DNA of 24,308 nucleotides from Muribaculaceae bacterium (GTDB lineage Bacteria; Bacteroidota; Bacteroidia; Bacteroidales; Muribaculaceae). Below are positions 18,099-24,308 of this stretch, piece by piece. The notes beneath the pieces were generated by a model that worked only from the letters and a program-made list of their open reading frames with translations, did no database searches and was not told where the DNA came from. Positions within the stretch are counted from its first letter, which is position 1. Each line of letters opens with the position of its first letter. The translations under genes and the position numbers were made by a program. The stretch spans positions 1-24,308 of the forward strand of contig VSPO01000228.1 in assembly GCA_009775375.1 (NCBI GenBank), written 5' to 3'.

Positions 18099-18130
18099 TT
18101 TGTTTTTTATTGGTATTTTCACTAATTTTG
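18099..18130 (+). promoter_or_regulatory. Bacteroidetes-type promoter of the S1/P1 nuclease gene
   Basis: TTTG (18099-18102), 20 bp, then TAATTTTG (18123-18130): consensus elements at the same spacing as the recJ and XRE promoters. The start would be near 18137, about 25 nt before the ATG at 18163. Confidence 0.68.
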
Positions 18131-18162
18131 TAGAAAATAACCAATCCTAATTGACAATTGAT

Positions 18163-18975
18163 ATGGTAAGAAACATAATTGCTACAGGATGTCTATGCCT
18201 CTCAGTGATTCCTTGCTTCGGATGGGGACAGAAAGGACATGACACTACAGCTTTCATTGCAGAGAATCATCTGACACCCATAACAAAAGCAGTTGTTGAA
18301 GAGTTGCTTGATGGAAGATCTATGGTATATTACGCCAATTGGTTAGACAACGCTTCACATACTCCTGAATATGCCTATTCAAAAACGTGGCACTATAAGA
18401 ATATTGATGAAGGCCAAACATTCAAGGATGCCCCACTCAATGAAAAAGGTGACATAGTTAGAGCATTAGAAGAGCAGATAAGTGTCTTAAATAAAGATAA
18501 TTCAACAAGAGAAGAAAAGCAGCTTGCGTTGAAAATGGTGGTGCATCTTCTTGGAGATATCCACCAGCCCATGCATCTTGGACATGCTTCAGACCTTGGA
18601 GGCAATCGTTGGATTGTGAAATATTTCGGTAGAGACAACAACATACATTCCGTGTGGGATACATCGCTCCCGGAATCCGCACACAAGTGGAGTTATTCTG
18701 AGTGGCAACAGCAGATCGACCGTTTGTCCCCTTTGGAGGAAATCGAGATTGTCAAAGACGGTTGTCCTGCAAAATGGGCAAAAGAAACTTTTGATATTTG
18801 TAGGACGATATATTCTACCACACCGGAAGATTCAAAATTGAGCTATGATTATGTAGCAGAATGGACGCCTGTCGTAGAGGAGCAATTTCTGAAGGGTGGT
18901 CTTAGACTTGCGGATGTATTAAATTCCCTGTTTGATCCCTACTACATACCGATGAATTCATTTATAAGTAAATAA
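18163..18975 (+). CDS. Secreted S1/P1-type zinc-dependent nuclease
   Basis: S1/P1 nucleases use three zinc ions to hydrolyse single-stranded DNA and RNA and often 3'-nucleotides. The protein is 270 aa from ATG 18163; an in-frame TTG four codons earlier is less likely. A signal peptide ends ...IPCFG, and cleavage there leaves Trp21 as the mature N-terminus, as in P1 nuclease, where the terminal Trp ligates zinc. All nine expected zinc ligands can be placed: Trp21, His26 (WGQKGH), Asp62 (NWLDNAS), His77 (TWHYKNI), His128/Asp132/His138 (VHLLGDIHQPMH), His162/Asp166 (NIHSVWD). It is therefore predicted active in the periplasm or outside the cell, in nutrient or phosphate scavenging from nucleic acids or as protection against foreign nucleic acid. 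The HSDR_N-type gene starts 25 bp later on the same strand. Confidence 0.93.
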   Translation: MVRNIIATGCLCLSVIPCFGWGQKGHDTTAFIAENHLTPITKAVVEELLDGRSMVYYANWLDNASHTPEYAYSKTWHYKNIDEGQTFKDAPLNEKGDIVRALEEQISVLNKDNSTREEKQLALKMVVHLLGDIHQPMHLGHASDLGGNRWIVKYFGRDNNIHSVWDTSLPESAHKWSYSEWQQQIDRLSPLEEIEIVKDGCPAKWAKETFDICRTIYSTTPEDSKLSYDYVAEWTPVVEEQFLKGGLRLADVLNSLFDPYYIPMNSFISK

Positions 18976-19000
18976 TAACGCCATCTCTACCACAATAAAA

Positions 19001-19507
19001 TTGATCTTAGATTCAAAATCAAAATTTCCTCGTCTCAATCTTCCTTTGGCCAAATTGAAAATAAGTCGGGAGAACGGTGTGTTGAAAGTATTTGATACAT
19101 TGAGGAAGAAGCATGTTATTCTGACTCCTGAGGAATATGTGAGACAAAATTTCATAAATTGGATGATCAACGATTTGCATTATCCAGCCTCGCTTATTGC
19201 CAATGAAATTGGCATAGATTTAAACGGCACGAAAAAAAGATGTGATTCTGTTGTGTTTAATTCTCAAGGTAGACCCTTCATAATTATAGAATACAAGGCT
19301 CCCGACATAACAGTGACTCAGTCTGTATTTGATCAGATTGTCAGATACAATATGGTGCTCCATGCTAAATATTTGATAGTTTCAAATGGCATGAATCATT
19401 ATTGTTGTGTGATGGACTATGACGCTTCATCGTATCAATTCATTCCCTCTGTCCCTGATTACATAGCCTTGCGAAAAAACAGATTCTCTAATTGTGATGA
19501 TGTCTAA
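19001..19507 (+). CDS. Stand-alone HsdR N-terminal-type nuclease domain protein (HSDR_N_2 family)
   Basis: This 168-aa protein matches only the nuclease domain of type I restriction HsdR subunits; there is no helicase/translocase motor and no HsdM or HsdS nearby. A PD-(D/E)xK-type core can be read: Glu69, Asp82 (KRCDSVVF), Glu97-x-Lys99 (IIIEYKAP), and a Q-x3-Y motif at 112-116 (QIVRY) as in RecB-family nucleases, so it is predicted catalytically competent. The start is taken as TTG at 19001, since no ATG or GTG lies at a suitable place in frame; relatives start a little before a LNLP segment, present here at residues 12-15. The UvrD/PcrA helicase follows after 10 bp, so the two are probably co-transcribed. 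Such proteins are common in Bacteroidetes with unknown role; repair rather than restriction is my inference. Confidence 0.8.
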   Translation: MILDSKSKFPRLNLPLAKLKISRENGVLKVFDTLRKKHVILTPEEYVRQNFINWMINDLHYPASLIANEIGIDLNGTKKRCDSVVFNSQGRPFIIIEYKAPDITVTQSVFDQIVRYNMVLHAKYLIVSNGMNHYCCVMDYDASSYQFIPSVPDYIALRKNRFSNCDDV

Positions 19508-19517
19508 AAGATAAATA

Positions 19518-21839
19518 ATGGATTCGTTGAAATATAATTACTTGGATTCTCTTAACGACCAACAGCGTGCAGCCGTGGTCTATAAAGACGGTCCTGAGTT
19601 GGTCATTGCCGGAGCAGGATCCGGAAAGACTCGTGTGTTGACATATAAAGTCGTGGATCTTCTTCGAAATGGTTTTGAACCTTATCGTATCCTTGCACTG
19701 ACCTTTACCAATAAGGCAGCAAGAGAGATGAAAGAGAGAATAACCGCTATTGTGGGAGAAAAAATAGCTTCCAGAATTTGGATGGGTACATTCCATTCTG
19801 TTTTCCTACGTATACTTAGGCGTCATACAGATGTATTGGGTTTTAATGCCGGATTCACAATTTATGATGCGGCTGATTCTAAATCTTTGATAAAAATGAT
19901 AATAAAGGATTTAGGACTGGATGAAAAGGCTTATAAACCGGCAGCTTTGGCATCGGCCATCTCTAATGCTAAGAATGCAATGATTTCCCCCGATCAATAT
20001 CTGCTTGATAAAGATAATTATGAATCCGACAGAAAAGCAAAACGTCCTTTGACTGGACAGATATACAAGACATATTGCGAACGATGTAGAGTGGCCAACG
20101 CCATGGATTTCGACGATATTCTGGTCTTCATGAATCTCCTTCTTCGTGATTTCCCCGACATATGTCGCCATTATCAAGATTTCTTCAGATATATTCTTGT
20201 CGATGAGTATCAAGATACAAATTTCGCTCAACATCTTATCATTTCTCAATTGTGCGGACAGCAAAACAACTTGTGTGTGGTTGGAGATGATGCTCAGAGC
20301 ATTTATTCTTTTCGAGGAGCAGATATAGGCAACATTCTTAATCTTGAGAAGAGGTATCCGGGGTTGAAAATATTCAAGCTTGAACGCAACTATCGCTCCA
20401 CTCAGAACATAATTGATGCGGCTGGAAGCTTGATTTCAAAAAACACCCGGCAGATGAAGAAGAATGTTTATAGTGAAAACGAAGTGGGCGAAAAAATCAA
20501 TGTCGTTAAAACTTATAGCGATATGGAGGAAGCTTTTCTTGTGGCTAATCTTATAAACAAGTCAAAACTGACTGAGCATGACTCGTATGACAACTATGCA
20601 ATACTATATCGAACGAATGCTCAATCAAGAGTGCTTGAGGAGTCGTTAAGAAAAAGAAGTATCCCCTATAGGATTTATGGCGGTCTTTCTTTCTATCAGA
20701 GAAAGGAAGTGAAAGACATGATTGCTTATTTCCGTCTTAGTGTGAACCCGGATGATGATGAGGCTCTTAAAAGGATCATCAACTATCCGGCACGTGGAAT
20801 CGGAGACACGACGTTGAAGAAACTGCATGCTTTTGCATCACAAAATAATATGAGCACATGGAATGTCATTAATAATTCTCCTTTAAAAGAAGTCGGTCTT
20901 AATTCAGGCACGATTAGCAAAATAGAAAATTTCAAAAATCTGATTCAAGAGTTTATAAACGACAACGCTTCCGGCTCTAATGCTTATGAGTTAGGTCAGT
21001 TGATTTATAATCGTACGGGTATCTTAACGATGCTTGCACATGATTCCACTCCAGAAAGCATAAGCCGCCAGGAGAACTTGTCGGAGATTCTTTCAGGATT
21101 AAAAGATTTTGTAGAGCTCAGGGAGCAGACAGGAGAAGGAGAAAATGATATGAAATCATTTCTTTCAGAGGTAATGCTGGCCACAGACCAGGATCAAGCT
21201 GAAGATGACGACCAACCCAAGGTCACTTTGATGACAGTTCATGCATCAAAAGGACTGGAATTCAAACATGTTTGTATTGTCGGGGTCGAGGAAGATTTAT
21301 TTCCTTCAGCAATGAGTCAGGACTCTCTTGCGCAAGTTGAGGAGGAACGTCGGTTGCTGTATGTTGCTATAACGCGTGCTTGTAATTCATGTACTCTCAC
21401 ATATGCCGCAAGTCGTTTTAGAAACGGACAAACAGTAATGACAAATCCGTCAAGATTTCTGAGTGACATCGATACGAGATTCATTAATTTGATGTTGTCA
21501 AGCAACATGGCCGGAGAGCCGTCTTCTTTTGCGAATCCCGCAAGCTCTTATTACTCGGATATGAATCAGAAAGGCGGGTTCAGAAGGAAAATCAGTGGAT
21601 CTGCTTATGGCTCAAATTTCGTTAAGGTCAATTCCGGATGCCCTTCTGGGATGGGTATAAAGCCTCAACATACGACAGATGAGCTTTCTATCGGCACTAT
21701 GATTAAACACGACCGATTCGGGAAAGGGAAAATCATCAATATCAATCAGCTTTCCGGAGAGGACATGATAACAGTAGATTTCGGAGTTGTTGGTATTAAA
21801 AAACTGTTGTTGAAATTCGCGAAATTCACATTAATTTAG
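19518..21839 (+). CDS. UvrD/PcrA-type 3'-5' DNA helicase
   Basis: This 773-aa superfamily 1A helicase unwinds DNA 3' to 5' with ATP in excision repair, mismatch repair and removal of RecA or RNA polymerase. Motifs in order are: Q-motif LNDQQRAAV (12-20), Walker A AGAGSGKT (31-38), TFTNKAAREM (Ia), LVDEYQDTN near 229 (II), GDDAQSIYSFRGAD (III), YRSTQNI, LYRTNAQSR (IV), TVHASKGLEFKHV (V) and EEERRLLYVAITRA (VI). The C-terminus carries the short PcrA/UvrD Tudor-like part (GTMIKHDRFGKGKI) that binds RNA polymerase in relatives. Length is normal and all motifs are intact. It begins 10 bp after the HSDR_N-type gene, suggesting coupled expression. Whether to call it uvrD or pcrA cannot be settled by sequence alone. 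Confidence 0.95.
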   Translation: MDSLKYNYLDSLNDQQRAAVVYKDGPELVIAGAGSGKTRVLTYKVVDLLRNGFEPYRILALTFTNKAAREMKERITAIVGEKIASRIWMGTFHSVFLRILRRHTDVLGFNAGFTIYDAADSKSLIKMIIKDLGLDEKAYKPAALASAISNAKNAMISPDQYLLDKDNYESDRKAKRPLTGQIYKTYCERCRVANAMDFDDILVFMNLLLRDFPDICRHYQDFFRYILVDEYQDTNFAQHLIISQLCGQQNNLCVVGDDAQSIYSFRGADIGNILNLEKRYPGLKIFKLERNYRSTQNIIDAAGSLISKNTRQMKKNVYSENEVGEKINVVKTYSDMEEAFLVANLINKSKLTEHDSYDNYAILYRTNAQSRVLEESLRKRSIPYRIYGGLSFYQRKEVKDMIAYFRLSVNPDDDEALKRIINYPARGIGDTTLKKLHAFASQNNMSTWNVINNSPLKEVGLNSGTISKIENFKNLIQEFINDNASGSNAYELGQLIYNRTGILTMLAHDSTPESISRQENLSEILSGLKDFVELREQTGEGENDMKSFLSEVMLATDQDQAEDDDQPKVTLMTVHASKGLEFKHVCIVGVEEDLFPSAMSQDSLAQVEEERRLLYVAITRACNSCTLTYAASRFRNGQTVMTNPSRFLSDIDTRFINLMLSSNMAGEPSSFANPASSYYSDMNQKGGFRRKISGSAYGSNFVKVNSGCPSGMGIKPQHTTDELSIGTMIKHDRFGKGKIININQLSGEDMITVDFGVVGIKKLLLKFAKFTLI

Positions 21840-21842
21840 AAA

Positions 21843-21872
21843 GTAAAAATAAATTTTACCAAGTTATTTTTT
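21843..21872 (+). terminator. Weak terminator-like element after the helicase gene
   Basis: GTAAAA (21843-21848) pairs with TTTTAC (21854-21859), followed a few bases later by a T-rich tract to 21872. The stem is short and almost all A+T, so termination may be incomplete and nspC might receive read-through. No convincing promoter of its own was found for nspC in 21840-21966. Confidence 0.28.
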
Positions 21873-21966
21873 GAAGATCACTTTGTTCATTCAAATTGTT
21901 TTTAAAGACTAATATAATTAGATATTTATGCATTTTGAGAATTGAAGTTCTAAAATATTTTATCAA

Positions 21967-23124
21967 ATGGATACAAATAATATCGCCATCCCGACCCCAT
22001 ATTATATCATCTACGAGGATAAGCTTAGGAATAACCTTGAATTAATCACTCGCGTCTCAAAGGAGGCAGATGTGAAGATAATCATGGCATTAAAGGCAAA
22101 TGCACTTTGGAAGACTTTCCCAATTATTTCTGAATATGTAAACGCCTCTACTGCAAGTTCTTTGAATGAGATGCAACTTTCTTTGGATTTTCTTGGTAAT
22201 GAGGTCCATGCATATTGCCCAGTATACACAAACGAATCATTTCCTCGTTTCTTGAAAGGAAGTAGCCACATAACGTTCAATTCCCTATCTCAATTCTCAA
22301 GATTCTATCCTAATGTAAAAGAACATAATGATGCCAGTAAAAGTAGAGTGTCTTGTGGAATACGTGTAAATCCACATTGTAGCGTAATAGAAGCGGATAT
22401 TTACAATCCTTGTATCCCAGGAAGTAGATTTGGAGTAAATGCGGATCAAATTCCCGAGATTCTTCCTGAGGGAATAGAGGGATTTCATTTCCATGCTTTA
22501 TGTGAATCCTCGAGCTATGATCTTGAAAAGGTGATAGAGGCACTGACGAAGCAATTCGGGAAATGGCTCCCTGAACTTAAATGGCTCAATATGGGGGGAG
22601 GACATCTTATGACTCGAAAAGATTATGACATCGATCATCTGATAGCCCTTCTTAACCGGCTTCATGCCGACTATCCAAATCTTCAGCTTATAATGGAGCC
22701 GGGAAGTGCCTTTACTTGGCAGACTGGCAATCTTGTCACGGAGGTGCTGGATATTGTTGAAGACAATGGTATAAAAACGGGCATTATTGACGCGTCTTTT
22801 GCATGCCATATGCCGGATTGTCTTGAAATGCCCTACCGTCCGGCAATTGCAGAGGCTGCAGACGATAATGATTCCTCTGCAATTCTTTATAGGCTTGGCG
22901 GAAATTCATGTCTAAGCGGAGACTTTGTGGGCGATTGGAGATTTAGAAATCCTCTTCAGGTTGGTCAGCGTTTAACGTTGCTCGATATGAACCATTATAC
23001 CACGGTCAAGACCAATATGTTTAACGGCATACAGCATCCGTCAATCTGGCTCAAAAAATCAGACGGCCAAATGATTTTGTTGCGGGAATTTTCTTATGAA
23101 GACTATAAATCGAGGATGGATTGA
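21967..23124 (+). CDS. nspC: Carboxynorspermidine/carboxyspermidine decarboxylase NspC
   Basis: NspC is a PLP-dependent decarboxylase that makes norspermidine or spermidine from the carboxy precursor formed by carboxynorspermidine dehydrogenase. In gut Bacteroidales this route supplies spermidine without S-adenosylmethionine decarboxylase. The 385-aa protein is an alanine-racemase-fold (group IV) decarboxylase. PLP-binding Lys43 sits in MALKANALW (40-48). HALCE is at 176-180, phosphate-binding NMGGGH at 208-213, EPGSAF at 244-249, and the NspC-specific ACHMPDCLEMPYRP with its active-site Cys/Asp at 279-292. The last eight codons (EDYKSRMD) and the stop codon form the left arm of a perfect palindrome, 23098-23153. 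The partner dehydrogenase gene is not in this window. It converges on the OmpA-domain gene. Confidence 0.94.
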   Translation: MDTNNIAIPTPYYIIYEDKLRNNLELITRVSKEADVKIIMALKANALWKTFPIISEYVNASTASSLNEMQLSLDFLGNEVHAYCPVYTNESFPRFLKGSSHITFNSLSQFSRFYPNVKEHNDASKSRVSCGIRVNPHCSVIEADIYNPCIPGSRFGVNADQIPEILPEGIEGFHFHALCESSSYDLEKVIEALTKQFGKWLPELKWLNMGGGHLMTRKDYDIDHLIALLNRLHADYPNLQLIMEPGSAFTWQTGNLVTEVLDIVEDNGIKTGIIDASFACHMPDCLEMPYRPAIAEAADDNDSSAILYRLGGNSCLSGDFVGDWRFRNPLQVGQRLTLLDMNHYTTVKTNMFNGIQHPSIWLKKSDGQMILLREFSYEDYKSRMD

Positions 23125-23153
23125 GCTCAATCCATCCTCGATTTATAGTCTTC
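23098..23153. terminator. Perfect 56-bp palindrome overlapping the nspC 3' end; probable two-way terminator
   Basis: Two 28-bp arms (23098-23125 and 23126-23153) are exact reverse complements with no spacer; the centre is GAGCTC. The left arm begins exactly at codon 378 of nspC and contains its last eight codons and TGA stop. The structure lies between two convergent genes, so the transcript from either side would fold into a very stable hairpin. Flanking T-richness is modest (TTCTCTCTATT on the right), so strict rho-independent termination is probable but not certain. An RNase-blocking 3' hairpin is another role. Confidence 0.85.
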
Positions 23154-23185
23154 TCTCTATTAGCTTATGTTATTATCGGGAAGTC

Positions 23186-23878
23186 TTAAAACGAGATCCT
23201 TCCTTTTTTTGCTTGATTTACCATTTTCTGTCCTGGTACGAGATATATTTCCAGACGACGGTTGCGATCTCTGTTTTCCATAGAGTCATTGGGCCGTAAT
23301 GGCATATCGTCGCTAAGTGCATAAGAAAATAGATATCTTGTGTCAGAGACGGAATTGTCAAACCAATCAAACACAGCATTAACCCTGTCTACAGTCACTT
23401 GCTCACGATAAGGTTCGCTTCCAGTGTTGTCTGTATGCATGACAATCATCACTCTGTACATGTCCGGATCTTTAAGATATCTCCTTATTGGGGATAAATA
23501 TTCTTCAGCCCCATGCTTGAGTTCTGTCATGTTTGGTCCGAAAAGAAGATGTGCAGGTATTGTCACGAGAAGAACTTCTTTATTTCTGTAGGCTTCAACC
23601 GTGCATTCCCCTTTGGGATTGAATTTGCCATTAAGGAGACGAGTCTTGCCCTCCTTTGTCTGAAACTTCTGTATTAATGCTGACGTCTGCCCTACATCCA
23701 CTGAATTGAGCATCTCTATAAAATCGAGATTATCGAGTTCTGCAATACGTGTGTTTGTATTTTGCTTTTCATCAGGTTTGGCATCTTTTGTAGTGGCTTG
23801 AACCGTTCCGGATAATGCCATGGCAATCATCATCACCGGCAAGGCGTTTTTAAATAAAGTCTTCAAGAGATTCTTCAT
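23186..23878 (-). CDS. Exported OmpA-domain (OmpA/MotB-like) protein
   Basis: This is a 230-aa protein from ATG 23878 (MKNLLKTL), chosen because it begins a good signal peptide (basic, then LPVMMIAMALSG, cleavage near VQA at about 28-29). There is no lipobox cysteine, so it is not an evident lipoprotein. The C-terminal part (about 105-225) resembles the peptidoglycan-binding OmpA domain: LLFGPNMTEL, then VMIVMHTDNTG (compare the family's V.GHTD..G), then EQVTVDRVNAVFDWF, and NRDRNRRLEIYLVP near the end. The peptidoglycan-contacting Asp and Arg positions are kept. The usual GHTD is MHTD here. It probably sits in the periplasm, linked to the cell wall. Its start lies 29 bp inside the 3' end of the acidic-protein gene, which suggests translational coupling. 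Confidence 0.8.
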   Translation of the reverse strand: MKNLLKTLFKNALPVMMIAMALSGTVQATTKDAKPDEKQNTNTRIAELDNLDFIEMLNSVDVGQTSALIQKFQTKEGKTRLLNGKFNPKGECTVEAYRNKEVLLVTIPAHLLFGPNMTELKHGAEEYLSPIRRYLKDPDMYRVMIVMHTDNTGSEPYREQVTVDRVNAVFDWFDNSVSDTRYLFSYALSDDMPLRPNDSMENRDRNRRLEIYLVPGQKMVNQAKKGRISF

Positions 23879-24179
23879 AATCAAGTTCCGCTTTAACAAT
23901 TTTTTCTACGTCCTTACTGTCTATATTGAGATCGTCATCGGCTTTTACTTCTTTCTTAACGTATTTCATCAGATTGTCAATGTCGAGCACTTCCTCTTCG
24001 GTCTCATCAAGATTTAACGAAAGGAAGCCATTGCTTTCGTAATAATCCCAAATGATATCGATTATACAAAGGATTTCTTCGTCATCATATTTTAGATTGA
24101 CATCCTCCGACAATTCAGCCCTGATAAATTTCAAAGCTTCATCTTCGTCAAATTTGTAATCTTGATCATTCATTTGCAT
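23850..24179 (-). CDS. Small acidic protein of unknown function
   Basis: This 109-aa (or 107-aa, from the second ATG at 24173) protein is strongly acidic, with Asp/Glu clusters throughout (DEDEAL near 11-16, YDDEEI near 31, DETEEEVLDIDNL around 58-70). It is predicted mostly helical, without signal peptide or membrane segment, so it is cytoplasmic. I recognise no domain. Ordered hydrophobic spacing, normal codon use and tight packing between rimM (stop 17 bp upstream) and the overlapping OmpA-domain gene make it a real gene. It may be Bacteroidales-specific. Possible roles, such as partner of a ribosome-assembly or envelope factor, are guesses from context only. Confidence 0.7.
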   Translation of the reverse strand: MQMNDQDYKFDEDEALKFIRAELSEDVNLKYDDEEILCIIDIIWDYYESNGFLSLNLDETEEEVLDIDNLMKYVKKEVKADDDLNIDSKDVEKIVKAELDYEESLEDFI

Positions 24180-24196
24180 TTTAAGTTTTGTATGGT

Positions 24197-24308
24197 CTAA
24201 TACTTGGTATTGATGTCAATGATGCCCTCGGGCAAGGTCATTTCAACAATCTTGTTTTCATCATCTATTTTTATAATCAGATCATCGGCCGCAGGGATGA
24301 ATATCTCG
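24197..24308 (-). CDS. rimM: Ribosome maturation factor RimM, C-terminal end (partial)
   Basis: The last 36 codons and TAG stop of a gene running off the right edge. The translated end reads EIFIPAADDLIIKID, then a short linker, then LPEGIIDI near the stop. This matches the PRC-barrel C-terminus of RimM, where I/LIP...(F/L)I..ID...K.I.....PEGL(L/I)DL is characteristic. RimM binds ribosomal protein S19 and assists maturation of the 30S head. Only this tail is visible, so the call rests on a short motif. It heads a minus-strand cluster with the acidic and OmpA-domain genes. Confidence 0.68.
   Translation of the reverse strand, partial: EIFIPAADDLIIKIDDENKIVEMTLPEGIIDINTKY

Larger units (their letters stand above)
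16797..18150. other. 1.35-kb A+T-rich region without a supported gene
   Basis: All six frames are broken by frequent stops. Contents I can point to are a 9-bp tandem triplet (16926-16952), two short palindromes (16981-17000, 17671-17685), orphan -7-like elements TATCTTTG (17150-17157) and TATTTTTG (17397-17404) without well-placed -33 elements, an A+T stem with a T-run at about 17289-17314, and the nuclease promoter at the right end. A 31-codon hydrophobic frame at 18038-18133 overlaps that promoter and is not accepted as a gene. Confidence 0.55.

Noticed and set aside
18038..18133. 31-codon frame for a hydrophobic peptide just before the S1/P1 nuclease gene
   Set aside because: The consensus nuclease promoter (18099-18130) lies inside it, no ribosome-binding site is visible, and the composition follows the A+T-rich background.
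19001..19507. Type I restriction-modification system
   Set aside because: Only the HsdR N-terminal-type domain is present; no motor domain, methylase or specificity subunit is in the window.

Overview
This window looks like a chromosomal segment of a Bacteroidales bacterium, perhaps Muribaculaceae; that family guess is inference. The evidence is: promoters of the Bacteroidetes form (TTTG, about 20 bp, TAnnTTTG) upstream of several genes; few recognisable Shine-Dalgarno sequences; a cargo protein with a type B type IX secretion (T9SS) sorting domain; and Bacteroidales-like RecJ, UvrA, UvrD, NspC, HSDR_N-type and RimM proteins. No rRNA, tRNA, CRISPR array, transposase or integrase was seen.

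Layout. On the left, recJ (-) diverges from an alpha/beta hydrolase plus a membrane-anchored MurF-type ligase (+), the pair closed by a strong terminator. Next is a 1363-residue protein (-) with OB-fold-like modules at its N-terminus and a Schlafen/AlbA_2 domain near its C-terminus. Then comes a minus-strand block: uvrA, a T9SS type B cargo protein and an XRE-type regulator. From about 14.2 to 18.15 kb the DNA is very A+T-rich and gene-poor, with one gene (an Eis-like GNAT acetyltransferase) between two gaps of over 1 kb that hold small repeats and palindromes but no convincing gene.

On the right, a plus-strand run holds a secreted S1/P1 nuclease, a stand-alone HsdR N-terminal-type nuclease domain placed 10 bp before a UvrD/PcrA helicase, and nspC of the carboxyspermidine route to polyamines. 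nspC ends inside a perfect 56-bp palindrome. Convergent to it are a small OmpA-domain protein, a small acidic protein overlapping it, and the 3' end of rimM.

Themes. DNA repair and nucleic-acid processing recur (RecJ, UvrA, UvrD, HSDR_N-type nuclease, secreted nuclease, Schlafen-like protein), alongside cell envelope functions (MurF-like, T9SS cargo, OmpA-domain). The most promising leads for something undescribed are the Schlafen-like giant, the nuclease-helicase pair, the membrane MurF-like operon, and the palindrome built on the nspC coding end.
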